This document shows, piece after piece, positions 54,286 through 62,857 of a stretch of DNA of 64,000 nt. Numbering within the stretch: the first letter of the stretch is position 1; every line of letters starts with the position of its first letter. The DNA is from Streptomyces morookaense (GTDB taxonomy: Bacteria; Actinomycetota; Actinomycetes; Streptomycetales; Streptomycetaceae): NCBI RefSeq assembly GCF_013030945.1, contig NZ_JABBXF010000032.1, positions 1-64,000 on the forward strand. The letters are read 5' to 3'. The notes beneath the pieces are model-generated. The model searched no databases. It was given only the letters and a program-made list of their open reading frames with translations, and had not been told where the DNA came from. The translations under genes were made by a program, and so were the position numbers.

Positions 54286-55068
54286 TCAGCTGCCGGGCCC
54301 GGAGGCCCGGCGCCGTCCGGCCCGGTGGGCGAGCGTCTCGACGATGCGGCGCCATGCCGGTGATGCCTCGGAGATCCGGGAGGAGACCAGCTCCGCGGAC
54401 CCTGCCGGGGTGCCGTCCCCTTCGTGTTCGATCTCCCACGCTTCCAGGTCGTCGATGAGCCGGTCCAGGCGCGGGTCGTGCGGGTCCCAGTCGACCGACC
54501 GGTCACAGGCGAGATACAGGCGCGCCGTCTCGGGGTCGTCGAAGGCGGCGTTCTTGTCCCGTATCCGCCGCGGCACGGCGTCCGGGTCCAGTGCCTGCAT
54601 CAGGATCCACGCGTCGCGCTCGAGCCGCACCCTCGGTTCGCCGACGCCGAGGCCGCGCATCCGGTCCAGGAGGGCGACCACCTCGGGAGGCAGGAAAAGC
54701 CTTTCCCCCTCGGCCAGTTCGGCGATTCTGCGGCGGTGTTCCGCGAGCTGGTCGATCCTGCGCTGCAATGCGGCGTCGATCTCGGTGACGGCTGCGGCGA
54801 ATTCGGCCGGCCGGGCGTGCAGCAGCGCGTCGATACGGGCCAGCGGCACCCCGGCCTCGGCGAGGGTCCTGATCCGGATGAGGTCAACTGCCGCCTGTGC
54901 GCTGTAGCGACGGTAGCCGGAGGCGTCGCGCTCGGGTTCGGGGAGCAGGCCGATGTGGTGGTAGTGGCGAACGGTGCGTACGGTCACGCCGGCGGTTGCC
55001 GCGAGGCGGCCGATCGTGAGCACCGCTCTCCCGGGGTCGTCGTGCAACGTGGGTCCCGCCGAGTCCAT
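54286..55068 (-). CDS. MerR-family regulator
   Basis: This 260-residue protein has an N-terminal MerR winged helix (LTIGRLAATAGVTVRTVRHY, HHIGLLPEPERDASGYRRYS) and dimerisation coiled coil to about residue 125. A larger effector domain follows with no cysteine metal site. It starts at ATG 55068, directly after the stop of the degraded hydrolase gene. In related loci such a MerR gene sits beside an alpha/beta hydrolase that it presumably controls. Confidence 0.85.
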   Translation of the reverse strand: MDSAGPTLHDDPGRAVLTIGRLAATAGVTVRTVRHYHHIGLLPEPERDASGYRRYSAQAAVDLIRIRTLAEAGVPLARIDALLHARPAEFAAAVTEIDAALQRRIDQLAEHRRRIAELAEGERLFLPPEVVALLDRMRGLGVGEPRVRLERDAWILMQALDPDAVPRRIRDKNAAFDDPETARLYLACDRSVDWDPHDPRLDRLIDDLEAWEIEHEGDGTPAGSAELVSSRISEASPAWRRIVETLAHRAGRRRASGPGS

Positions 55069-55463
55069 TCAGGGGTTCTTCGAGCGGCGAGCCCGCTCGA
55101 CGACGTCACGGACCGCCTGGACCACGGCATCGGGCCGGTCGAAGCAGAGCCGGTGGTGGAAGGTGTCGAAGAGGATGCGCTGCTCCCCGTGCGAGACCGA
55201 TCCCACCAGGGCCGCGTCCATCCTCGTCCTGCGCCCGTGCCGCCGCGGTCGTACACCACGGCGGTGGTGAACCGCGAAACCCCTTGCTGTACACCGAAGT
55301 AGTCCAGGCCGACCGCGCCGGCGCCCGGCAGGAACACCGCGGCCGGACCGCCGCTGCCCGACCCGTGCACGAAGAGGCGGCGGCCGTCGACCTCCTGGAA
55401 CCCTCCGGCCGGCGGGGCGGGGGGAGTTGGGGATGTGCTCGGGAAAGTATGGTCGTTCGTCAT
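55069..55463 (-). pseudogene. alpha/beta-hydrolase remnant (internal deletion and frame change)
   Basis: The N-terminal part, from ATG 55463, is a hydrolase start: FQEVDGRRLFVHGSGSGGPA, VFLPGAGAVGLDYFGV, VVYDRGGTGAG. Around 55225 the recognisable sequence continues in another frame with the family's C-terminal end: SVSHGEQRILFDTFHHRLCF, DRPDAVVQAVRDVVERAR. About 170 residues, including the G-x-S-x-G nucleophile elbow and the catalytic acid, are missing between the two parts. This is a decayed gene rather than a functional protein; an assembly error is the alternative. Confidence 0.75.
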
Positions 55464-55539
55464 GCGCGTCATGCTCCAACCCTGACGCAGGGTCAGGGTC
55501 AACTCCCGCCGCCTACATGGCGTTCCGACAGTGCCCGCC

Positions 55540-56793
55540 TCAGTCCTGCCGCCGCACCCTCACCCGCCAGCTCCCGTCGCGCTCCTGGCGCAGGACGTCG
55601 ATCATGACGCCGGGTGCCGTGCAGCGCTGGCCCGCGCGGTAGGGGGCGTCCGAGAGGGGGGCGTTCACGTTGGGGTCCGTCGTGTAGCAGCCCGCGCTGC
55701 CGGGGGTGGCGTCGGAGGCGCGGACCGGGCCCGTGCCGGAGGGGAGGTCCGAGGCCACCGTGGTGACCAGGACGCCGGGGCGGCACACCGCGTGGTCCAG
55801 GGGGCCGGGGGCGCGGGCTTCCAGGGTGAGGGCGTGGGTGGGGGAGAGGGGGATCACGGCGAGCTTGGCGCCGCCGCGGCGGGAGGTCGGGGTGAGGGTG
55901 ATGGTCCGGGTGCCGGGGCGGTCGAGGCAGTGGACCTCGCGCGGGGCCAGCCAGCCCAGCTTCCACTTGTGCCAGGCGAGGAAGTCGTTGGAGGGGCCCC
56001 AGTCCTCGTCCATGGGGTCCCAGTGGCCCACAGGCGTGCGGATCGCCCGGCTGGGGGCGGCGGTGTAGAGGTCGGGGAGGCCGAAGCTGTGGGCGTTCTC
56101 GTGGGTGAGGACGCGGTACGGGCTGTCGCCGGTCTGCCGGCTCCAGATGAAGGAGACGTTCCGGAACGGCGTGCCGTCGTAGGTCTCCAGGCCCGTGGCG
56201 GCGCCGGCGAAGGTCACCGAGCGGACGTCCTGCACGGCGGGCGGCCCGGCGTTGGGGGCGGCCAGGACGTTGATCAGGTCGTAGCGGGAGAAGTCGACCC
56301 GGTCGTCGACGGCCGCGAGGATCTCCTTGGAGATCGCGTGGTAGCCGTCGTCGTGGTTCGGGTCGAAGGCCGAGCCGCGGGTGATGCCGTACCAGCGGTA
56401 CGGGTGCGCCATGCGGATCCAGTGCAGGAACGGGGTCGAGCGGTAGTCGAGGCGACCGTACGAGCTGCGGCGGAAGTAGTCGGCGACGGCCGGGAAGAAC
56501 TCGGCGTACCGCTCCTTCGGGGTGATCCGGGCCCGGGCGTCGGGGAAGTCGATGAAGAGGGTGACCGCCCGCACCGTCCCGCTGGAGCGTGCATAGCCGT
56601 ACGGGGTGCGGGCGCCCTCGGAGACGTTCCGGGTGACCGTGCGCAGCGCGCAGGGGCCGGACGGGCGCCGGCCGGCCCGGTCCGCCGCGGGGGCGCCCGC
56701 GGTGTCCGGCGCGTAGGGGTCCGCCTCGGACGGCACGGGGGACGTCAGCGCCAGCACCGTCACCGCAAGGACCGCGACGACCAGGGTCTTCAT
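55540..56793 (-). CDS. secreted M6-like zinc metalloprotease
   Basis: This 417-residue exported protein has a signal peptide (MKTLVVAVLAVTVLALTSPV). The catalytic region has VTLFIDFPDARARI, FRRSSYGRLDY and the zinc-binding LTHENAHSFGLPDLY (HExxH near residue 230). HWDPMDEDWGPSNDFLAWHK is the immune-inhibitor-A-like M6 segment after it. Several cysteines lie in the C-terminal beta domain. ATG 56793 is preferred over GTG 56802 because AGGG sits at the right distance. Confidence 0.8.
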   Translation of the reverse strand: MKTLVVAVLAVTVLALTSPVPSEADPYAPDTAGAPAADRAGRRPSGPCALRTVTRNVSEGARTPYGYARSSGTVRAVTLFIDFPDARARITPKERYAEFFPAVADYFRRSSYGRLDYRSTPFLHWIRMAHPYRWYGITRGSAFDPNHDDGYHAISKEILAAVDDRVDFSRYDLINVLAAPNAGPPAVQDVRSVTFAGAATGLETYDGTPFRNVSFIWSRQTGDSPYRVLTHENAHSFGLPDLYTAAPSRAIRTPVGHWDPMDEDWGPSNDFLAWHKWKLGWLAPREVHCLDRPGTRTITLTPTSRRGGAKLAVIPLSPTHALTLEARAPGPLDHAVCRPGVLVTTVASDLPSGTGPVRASDATPGSAGCYTTDPNVNAPLSDAPYRAGQRCTAPGVMIDVLRQERDGSWRVRVRRQD

Positions 56794-56916
56794 GTTCTTC
56801 ACCCTGTGCCGTGGCGGGCCGGTGCGCTCCCCGGACTGCGGCAGACGCGTGACGGCGACGGCACGGAGCGTCGTGTGAGGCGGCTCACCCGGCCGCGCCG
56901 AAATATCCGGGGACCT

Positions 56917-56955
56917 GCTCCCCGTTTAAGTGAGCGTTTCTGTCAAACGGGGAGC
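56917..56955. promoter_or_regulatory. long-spacer inverted repeat before the TetR/MFS operon
   Basis: GCTCCCCGTTT (56917-56927) and AAACGGGGAGC (56945-56955) are perfect 11-bp arms separated by 17 bases. They lie 39 bases upstream of the TetR start codon, as expected for an autoregulatory operator. Two half-sites would be bound on the same DNA face. Confidence 0.65.
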
Positions 56956-56994
56956 TCGTCCCCGGATCTTCATCCCACCCAAGGAGAAGCCGCC

Positions 56995-57624
56995 GTGGCC
57001 GCCGCCCCGCAGCCCCGCCTCCGCGCCGACGCCCTCCGCAACCGCGAGCGGATCATCTCGGCCGCCCGCGAGGCGCTCGTCGAGCACGGCGCCGAATCCT
57101 CGCTCGACGAAATCGCTCGACGCGCAGGTGTCGGCAATGCCACCCTGTACCGGCACTTCGCGGACCGCCGCGAGCTGATCCACCACGTCACCCTCTCGGT
57201 CATGGCCCGCCTCGCGGACCGTGCCGAGGTGGCGCGAGCCGAGGAGCCCGATGCCTTCCTGGCGCTGAGGCGCTTCGTCCACGCCGCGGCGGACGAGCGG
57301 ATCGGGGCGCTCTGCCCGCTGCTCGCCGAAGGCGTCGACAAGAGCCACGTCGAGCACATCGCGGCGCGCGAGCGGCTCGACCAGGGGATCGAGGCGCTCA
57401 TGGCCGCCGCCCGCGCGGCCGGCCAGCTGCGCGCCGACATCTCCGTCGGCGACCTGATGGTGGCCATCACCCAGCTCACCAGGCCCCTGCCGGGGACCGG
57501 CTGCATGAACTTCGACCAGTTCGTGCACCGGCATCTGCAGATCTTCCTGGACGGGCTGATGGCCCCCGCCCGCTCCCAGCTCCCCGGAGCCGCCGTCACG
57601 TTGGAGGACCTGCGCCAGAAGTGA
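56995..57624 (+). CDS. TetR-family regulator
   Basis: This 209-residue regulator starts at GTG 56995 with AAGGAGA. It has helix-turn-helix RERIISAAREALVEHGAESS, LDEIARRAGVGNATLYRHFA at about residues 15-55. The ligand domain ends with the QLTRPLPGTGCMNFDQFVHR segment seen in efflux-linked TetR proteins. The MFS gene follows 125 bases downstream on the same strand. Confidence 0.9.
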   Translation: MAAAPQPRLRADALRNRERIISAAREALVEHGAESSLDEIARRAGVGNATLYRHFADRRELIHHVTLSVMARLADRAEVARAEEPDAFLALRRFVHAAADERIGALCPLLAEGVDKSHVEHIAARERLDQGIEALMAAARAAGQLRADISVGDLMVAITQLTRPLPGTGCMNFDQFVHRHLQIFLDGLMAPARSQLPGAAVTLEDLRQK

Positions 57625-57749
57625 GGCCGCGCGCCGGGCCGTTGCCCGGCCCGTTGTCAGTACCCCGTGCCATCGTTCTTCAGCAGCCCTTCAACAGCCC
57701 CGGTTCCCACAGTTTTTCGCACCCCCCGCCACGCCAGATAGGCCCCTCC

Positions 57750-59270
57750 ATGCCACACACCGCCCCCCACGCAGATCCGCGGCGCTGGAAAGCGCTCGTC
57801 TTCATCGCCCTCGCCCAGCTGATGGTCGTCCTCGACGCGACCATCGTGAACATCGCCCTGCCCTCCGCCCAGACCGACCTCGGCATCTCGGACGGGAACC
57901 GGCAGTGGGTCATCACCGCCTACGCCCTCGCCTTCGGCGGGCTGCTGCTGTTCGGCGGCCGGGTGTCCGACATGTGGGGCCGCAAGCGCACGTTCGTCAC
58001 GGGCCTCATAGGCTTCGCCGCCGCCTCGGCGATCGGCGGCGCCGCGGTCAACACGCCCATGCTGATGGGCGCCCGCGCCCTGCAGGGCGTCTTCGGTGCG
58101 CTGCTGGCGCCGGCCGCCCTGTCGCTGCTCGCCGTGATGTTCACCGAGGCCAAGGAGCGCGCCAAGGCGTTCGGCATCTTCGGTGCCATCGCCGGTGGCG
58201 GTGGCGCCGTCGGCCTCATCCTCGGCGGCGTGTTCACCGAGTACATGAACTGGCGCTGGACGTTCTTCGTGAACATCCCCTTCGCCATCGTCGCGGCGAC
58301 GGGTGCGATAGCCGTCGTCCGTGAGCCCGCGGGCAGCCGCAACTCCGCCCGCCTGGACGTCCCGGGCGTCATCCTGGCCACCCTCGGTCTCGTCTCGCTC
58401 GTGTACGGCTTCACCCGTGCGGAGACGGACGGCTGGACCGCCGGTGCCACGATCGGCTTCTTCGTCGCGGCCGCCGTGCTGCTGGCCGCCTTCGTGGCCG
58501 TGGAGTCCCGGGTGAAGGCGCCGCTGCTGCCGCTGCGCGTGGTCACCGACCGCAACCGTGGCGGGGTCTACGCCGCGCTCGGCCTCGCCGCCATCGGCAT
58601 GTTCGGCCTGTTCCTCTTCCTGACCTACTACCTGCAGGTCACCCGGGGGTACAGCCCGGTCAAGACGGGTCTGTCGTTCCTCCCGATGATCGCCACGATG
58701 ATCACCGGCTCGACCCAGGTCGGCGCCCGGCTGATGACCCGTGTGCCGCCGCGCTGGCTGATGGGCCCGGGCTTCCTGCTCGCCGCCCTCGGCATGGTGC
58801 TGCTCACGCGGATCGACCTCAACACCTCGTACACCACCGGCATCCTGCCCTCGCTGCTGATGATGGGCCTCGGCATGGGCACGGCCTTCATGCCCGCCAT
58901 GAGCCTGGCCACGCACGGCGTGCAGCCGCGGGACGCGGGTGTCGCCTCCGCGATGGTCAACACTTCGCAGCAGGTGGGCGGCGCGATCGGTACGGCCCTG
59001 CTGAACACGATCGCCGCCAGTGCGACCACCGACTACCTCAAGTCGCATATGACGCCCGCCGCCGCGGCCAACCCCAAGCTGCTGCAGTTCCAGTCGGCGG
59101 TGCACGGCTACACGACCGCCATCTGGTGGGCGGCCGGCATCCTCACGCTGTCCGCGCTGATCGCGCTGACCTTCGTCAACCACCGCCCCGGCAACGGCGG
59201 TTCCGCCGCCGCGTCCGGCGGTGCGGACGAGGCTGCCGCCGAGGATGCGGTGCCGGTGATGGCGCACTGA
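57750..59270 (+). CDS. MFS drug efflux transporter (DHA2 type)
   Basis: This 506-residue protein has about 14 transmembrane helices. It has LVFIALAQLMVVLDATIVNI, the DMWGRKRTFV loop (motif A) and GARALQGVFGALLAPAALSL. Family members export drugs by proton antiport. It is preceded by a TetR gene, probably co-transcribed, and followed by a strong hairpin terminator. ATG 57750 is chosen for the standard N-terminus although its ribosome site is weak. Confidence 0.85.
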   Translation: MPHTAPHADPRRWKALVFIALAQLMVVLDATIVNIALPSAQTDLGISDGNRQWVITAYALAFGGLLLFGGRVSDMWGRKRTFVTGLIGFAAASAIGGAAVNTPMLMGARALQGVFGALLAPAALSLLAVMFTEAKERAKAFGIFGAIAGGGGAVGLILGGVFTEYMNWRWTFFVNIPFAIVAATGAIAVVREPAGSRNSARLDVPGVILATLGLVSLVYGFTRAETDGWTAGATIGFFVAAAVLLAAFVAVESRVKAPLLPLRVVTDRNRGGVYAALGLAAIGMFGLFLFLTYYLQVTRGYSPVKTGLSFLPMIATMITGSTQVGARLMTRVPPRWLMGPGFLLAALGMVLLTRIDLNTSYTTGILPSLLMMGLGMGTAFMPAMSLATHGVQPRDAGVASAMVNTSQQVGGAIGTALLNTIAASATTDYLKSHMTPAAAANPKLLQFQSAVHGYTTAIWWAAGILTLSALIALTFVNHRPGNGGSAAASGGADEAAAEDAVPVMAH

Positions 59271-59284
59271 TCGGCTGAACGTGC

Positions 59285-59328
59285 GCGAGGGCCTTTGCGG
59301 GAACCACGGTTCCTGCAAAGGCCCTCGC
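59285..59328 (+). terminator. 21-bp stem-loop terminator after the MFS gene
   Basis: The stem arms begin GCGAGGGCCTTTGC and end GCAAAGGCCCTCGC, with GGAACC/GGTTCC at the top and a 2-base AC loop. Only one position is a G-T wobble. It lies 15 bases past the MFS stop codon. Confidence 0.85.
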
Positions 59329-59395
59329 GGCGTGTAAGGGGCTGCCCGTTTGCCGGGGCTTCGCCCCGGACCCGGTGGCGTGTCGACTGCGGGCC

Positions 59396-59468
59396 GGTTG
59401 CTGGTTGCTCGCGCAGTTCCTCCCCCAGCTACCGCTGGGGGGACCCCCAGCGCCCCTTGCGGGGCGCC
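59396..59468 (-). repeat. dispersed intergenic repeat, copy 6 (long variant)
   Basis: The same GCGCAGTTCC plus CCCCCAGC-TACC-GCTGGGGG hairpin as copy 5, then GCGCCCCTTGCGGGGCGC. It lies between the MFS and MarR genes and just downstream of a GGGGCTTCGCCCC hairpin (59354-59367) that also occurs near copy 1 at 12911. Confidence 0.75.
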
Positions 59469-59486
59469 CCGTGAGCGGGGCGCTGG

Positions 59487-59999
59487 TCAGCGCAGCCAGG
59501 GCAGGTCCGCGCCCTCCGGTTCCAGGCCCGTCGCGATGGTCCGGCACACCTCGCCGAACTGCTTGACCTGTTCCGGCGTGAGCCGGTCGAAGACCGCCGC
59601 GCGGACCGCGGCCACGTGGCCCGGCGCCGAGCGGCTCAGCATCGTGTAGCCCGCGTCCGTGAGGATCGCCAGCTGGCCGCGCTTGTCGGACGGGCACTCC
59701 TCGCGGCGCACCCAGCCGTTCTTCTCCAGGCGGGCGACGGCGTGCGAGAGCCGGGAGCGGGTGATCTTGGCCTGCTGGGCGAGTTCGGTCATCCGCATCC
59801 GGCGGCGCGGGGCCTCGGAGAGCTGGACGAGCAGCCCGTAGTAGACGTGCGGCATCTCGGCGTCGCGCTGGAGCTGGCGGTCGAGGTGGTCCTCCAGGAG
59901 CCGGGTCGCGTGCATGTACGCGCGCCAGGCGGCCTGCTCTTCCTCGGTGAGCCAGTGCGGGTCCTCCGCGGGGTCGTCCGATGCGGGTCGGTTGGTCAT
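59487..59999 (-). CDS. MarR-family regulator
   Basis: This 170-residue MarR protein (YYGLLVQLSEAPRRRMRMTE, LAQQAKITRSRLSHAVARLE, KNGWVRREECPSDKRGQLAI) is divergent from the extradiol dioxygenase gene. A cysteine (EECPSDKR) in the wing could be redox-sensitive, but this is inference. The start ATG 59999 has a weak ribosome site; GTG 60008 is an alternative. TTGAA-type palindromes lie in the shared promoter region. Confidence 0.85.
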   Translation of the reverse strand: MTNRPASDDPAEDPHWLTEEEQAAWRAYMHATRLLEDHLDRQLQRDAEMPHVYYGLLVQLSEAPRRRMRMTELAQQAKITRSRLSHAVARLEKNGWVRREECPSDKRGQLAILTDAGYTMLSRSAPGHVAAVRAAVFDRLTPEQVKQFGEVCRTIATGLEPEGADLPWLR

Positions 60000-60038
60000 G
60001 GCATCCACTGTTCCACTTCCTGCACCCCGCCTTGTTCC

Positions 60039-60092
60039 TTGAACTTTCAATTAGTAAGGGATAAGGTCTCTCGTAGAGCTTGAGATTTCAAG
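60039..60092. promoter_or_regulatory. MarR operators: TTGAA-CT-TTCAA and CTTGA-GATT-TCAAG
   Basis: Two AT-rich palindromes (60039-60050 and 60079-60092) flank a likely promoter (TAAGGT near 60062) in the 113-bp divergent region. TTGAA/TTCAA half-sites are common for MarR-type repressors. Confidence 0.65.
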
Positions 60093-60112
60093 TAGAGAGC
60101 CGGGAGTGTGTC

Positions 60113-60895
60113 ATGTCAGCGACCCCCGGGCGGATGCCCGCCCTCTACCTCTCGCACGGTGCCCCGCCGCTGGCCGACGACGCCCTCTGGACCCGCCAGC
60201 TCGCGGACTGGTCCGCAGGCCTGCCCCGGCCCGCCGCCATCCTGATGATCTCCGCGCACTGGGAGGAGGCCCCGCTCGCGCTGGGCGCGACCACGACCGT
60301 GCCGCTGGTCTACGACTTCTGGGGCTTCCCCGAGCACTACTACCGGGTGCAGTACGCGTCCCCCGGCGCCCCGGCGCTGGCCGACCGGGTCCGCAAGATG
60401 CTGCGCGGCGCCGGCACGCCCGTACAGGACCTGCCCGACCGGGGGCTGGACCACGGCGCGTACGTCCCGCTCGTCGAGATGTACCCCGATGCCGACATCC
60501 CCGTGCTGCAGCTCTCGATGCCCACGCTCGACCCGCAGCGGCTGCTGCAACTCGGCCGCAGGCTCGCGCCGTTGCGCGACGAGGGCGTACTGATCGTCGG
60601 CAGTGGCTTCTTCACCCACAACCTGGCGGCGCTGCGGCACGCCGGACCGCAGCCGCCCGCGTGGTCGGCGGAGTTCGACGCATGGGGCGACGAGGCGCTG
60701 CAGGCGCAGGACGTCGACGCCCTGCTCGACTTCGCGCACGCCGCCCCCGCCGCCGCGCTCGCGCACCCGCGCACCGAACACTTCGCCCCGCTCTTCGTCA
60801 CGCTCGGCGCGGCCGAGGACGAGCTGGACAGCGGGCGCACCGTGATCGACGGCTTCTGGGGCGGACTCGCGAAGCGGTCGGTCCAGTTCGGGTAG
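60113..60895 (+). CDS. DODA-type extradiol ring-cleavage dioxygenase
   Basis: This 260-residue LigB/YgiD-like protein has MPALYLSHGAPPLADDALWT with the first metal His, ISAHWEE, DRGLDHGAYVPLVEMYPDAD and GSGFFTHNL. Non-haem iron/zinc dioxygenases of this type open catechols such as DOPA. It starts at ATG 60113 with GGGAG. Its divergent MarR partner suggests induction by a phenolic compound. Confidence 0.85.
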   Translation: MSATPGRMPALYLSHGAPPLADDALWTRQLADWSAGLPRPAAILMISAHWEEAPLALGATTTVPLVYDFWGFPEHYYRVQYASPGAPALADRVRKMLRGAGTPVQDLPDRGLDHGAYVPLVEMYPDADIPVLQLSMPTLDPQRLLQLGRRLAPLRDEGVLIVGSGFFTHNLAALRHAGPQPPAWSAEFDAWGDEALQAQDVDALLDFAHAAPAAALAHPRTEHFAPLFVTLGAAEDELDSGRTVIDGFWGGLAKRSVQFG

Positions 60896-60934
60896 GAGCC
60901 GGTTCGGGCAGGAGCAGGAGGCGTGCCGATCGCC

Positions 60935-61366
60935 TCAGTGCTCGTGCGTGTAGAAGACGTAATACGAGATCAGGCCCATCCCGATCCCCAGCGGGAGTCC
61001 GATCGCCGTCGACCGGAGCACGGACCCCCCGGACAGGCTGCACAGGAAGCCCATGCAGATGCCGAAGAACGCGCCGAAGGCGGCGGCGCGCACCTCGGCG
61101 ACCATCCGGTGCCGCTCGCGCAGCAGGACGTGCCCGACGGCGATGGACACCAGCGCGGTGACGAGGCCCACCAGCCAGGCGTGCCCCGCGGAGTTCCCGG
61201 TCTCCGAGGAGATGAAGACGGCGTACAGGCCCAGGGCGATGCCGCCGGTGACGGGGACGCCCCACTCCCACCGGGCGTGACCGGCCTCCGCGGTGCGGCG
61301 GGTCTGCGGAAGGTGCGTGCCGCGGGCCACCGGGCCCGGGCCCTCGTGGGCGGCGTGTGCCGGCAT
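60935..61366 (-). CDS. four-helix integral membrane protein of unknown function
   Basis: This 143-residue protein has about four transmembrane helices (WGVPVTGGIALGLYAVFISS, AWLVGLVTALVSIAVGHVLL, AAAFGAFFGICMGFLCSLSG, STAIGLPLGIGMGLISYYVF) after a hydrophilic N-terminus of about 35 residues. GGGAG precedes ATG 61366. No family is recognised. It is convergent with the dioxygenase and divergent from hrdD. Confidence 0.7.
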   Translation of the reverse strand: MPAHAAHEGPGPVARGTHLPQTRRTAEAGHARWEWGVPVTGGIALGLYAVFISSETGNSAGHAWLVGLVTALVSIAVGHVLLRERHRMVAEVRAAAFGAFFGICMGFLCSLSGGSVLRSTAIGLPLGIGMGLISYYVFYTHEH

Positions 61367-61762
61367 GACGGGCTCCCTTCGCTGGTTCCGGTCCCACCAG
61401 CGCACACCTGTCCCCCCGGCCCGGCAAATCGATCACGGTGCGTCCGCCCGTCCGGGGGTGCGGTCCGGGCAACCGGCGGCCCCTGTGCCGCGTCTACGGG
61501 GGCAGGAACCGGAGCCCGCCGAGGGCCGAAGGGCAGTGCCGCCCGCCGGTCCGCCCCTGGCCGATCCCGCGTCCGACCTGCGGTTTCCCCGCCCGTCACA
61601 CCCCGCGGTCCCCCCTTGCGGCCGGACAGGGTACTGCATGATCACAAAAAAGAAGACGCTCCTGGGAATTCTGTCCTGATTCCAGCCGTTGTTTCCTTCG
61701 GACGGCCACCCGTCAGGGGCACCGTCTCCATCCCGCGACCCACTCATCGCAAGGGAGTACGC
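61367..61762. other. intergenic region upstream of hrdD
   Basis: This 396-bp divergent region lies between the membrane protein and the sigma factor gene. No gene is supported. It contains an A-rich segment (61643-61655) and a SigR-type promoter. Confidence 0.6.
61665..61690 (+). promoter_or_regulatory. SigR-type promoter of hrdD
   Basis: GGAAT (61665-61669) and GTT (61688-61690) are separated by exactly 18 bases, the SigR consensus for thiol-oxidative stress. In S. coelicolor hrdD has a SigR-dependent promoter, so both the match and the gene context agree. It lies 73 bases upstream of the start codon. Confidence 0.8.
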
Positions 61763-62770
61763 ATGGCAACCCGTGCCGTCGCCCGTCGTAAGACCGCCTC
61801 TCCGGGGGCCGACGAGGCCAGCAGTGTTCGCGCCTCGGGCGGGGAGATCGCCGATCGCGACCTGGTCGGCATGTACCTCGACGAGATCGCGCGTACGCCC
61901 CTGCTCGACGCCGCCAAGGAGGTCGAGCTCTCGCAGACCATCGAGGCGGGCGTGTACGCCCGGCAGATCCTCGACGGCCTGGAGGACGGAGCCGGAGCCG
62001 GGGCCGCAGGCGCCTCGCGCGAGGAGCTCGAAGCCATCGCCGCCGAGGGGGCCCGTGCCAAGGACGTCTTCATCAAGTCGAACCTCCGCCTGGTCGTCGC
62101 CGTGGCCCGGCGCTACCCGCGCAGCGGGCTGCCGCTCCTCGACCTGATCCAGGAGGGCAACGCGGGCCTGGTGCGCGCCGTGGAGAAGTTCGACTACACC
62201 AAGGGCTTCAAGTTCTCCACGTATGCGACCTGGTGGATCCGCCAGGCCATCACCCGCTCCATCGCCGACCAGTCCCGCACGATCCGGCTCCCCGTCCACC
62301 TCGTGGAGGAGCTCGGCCGGATCCGCCGGGTGCAGCGCGAGTTCAACCGGGAGCACGGCCGCGACCCCGAGCACGGGGAGATCGCCGCCGAGCTGGACAC
62401 CACGGCCGAGCGCGTCGGCGACGTCCTGGACTGGGCGCGCGACCCGGTCAGCCTGAACATGTCCGTGGACGACGAGGGCGAGACCCAGTTCGGCGACCTG
62501 CTGGAGGACACCTCCGCCGTCTCCCCGGAGCAGTCGGTGATCGCCCTGCTGCGCAGCGAGGAGCTGGAGAGCCTGATCGGCCGCCTCGACCACCGCACCG
62601 CGTCGATCATCAAGGCGCGCTACGGCATCGAGGACGGGCGTGAGCGCACGCTCACCGAGGTCGGCAAGCAGCACGGCCTCACGCGCGAGCGCATCCGGCA
62701 GATAGAGAAGCACGCGTTGCTGGAGCTGAAGAAGATGGCCCACGACACGGGGTTCGACGCGGCGGCCTGA
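61763..62770 (+). CDS. hrdD: group 2 RNA polymerase sigma factor HrdD
   Basis: This 335-residue sigma-70 protein has region 1.2 (DLVGMYLDEIARTPLLDAAK), region 2 (LPLLDLIQEGNAGLVRAVEK, GFKFSTYATWWIRQAITRSI), region 3 and region 4.2 (RTLTEVGKQHGLTRERIRQI). It lacks the long N-terminal region 1.1 of HrdB. The length and the MATRAVARR...GEIADRDLVG start match HrdD as I remember it (about 332 residues). The SigR-type promoter upstream fits too. AAGGGAG precedes ATG 61763. Confidence 0.85.
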   Translation: MATRAVARRKTASPGADEASSVRASGGEIADRDLVGMYLDEIARTPLLDAAKEVELSQTIEAGVYARQILDGLEDGAGAGAAGASREELEAIAAEGARAKDVFIKSNLRLVVAVARRYPRSGLPLLDLIQEGNAGLVRAVEKFDYTKGFKFSTYATWWIRQAITRSIADQSRTIRLPVHLVEELGRIRRVQREFNREHGRDPEHGEIAAELDTTAERVGDVLDWARDPVSLNMSVDDEGETQFGDLLEDTSAVSPEQSVIALLRSEELESLIGRLDHRTASIIKARYGIEDGRERTLTEVGKQHGLTRERIRQIEKHALLELKKMAHDTGFDAAA

Positions 62771-62857
62771 ACGGCATAGCCTGGAAGTGACCCCAAGGAC
62801 GGGCCCCGGCGCCTCCCCCCCTGCGTCGGGGTCCTTTTCCGCCCTCGTGGGCGTGGG

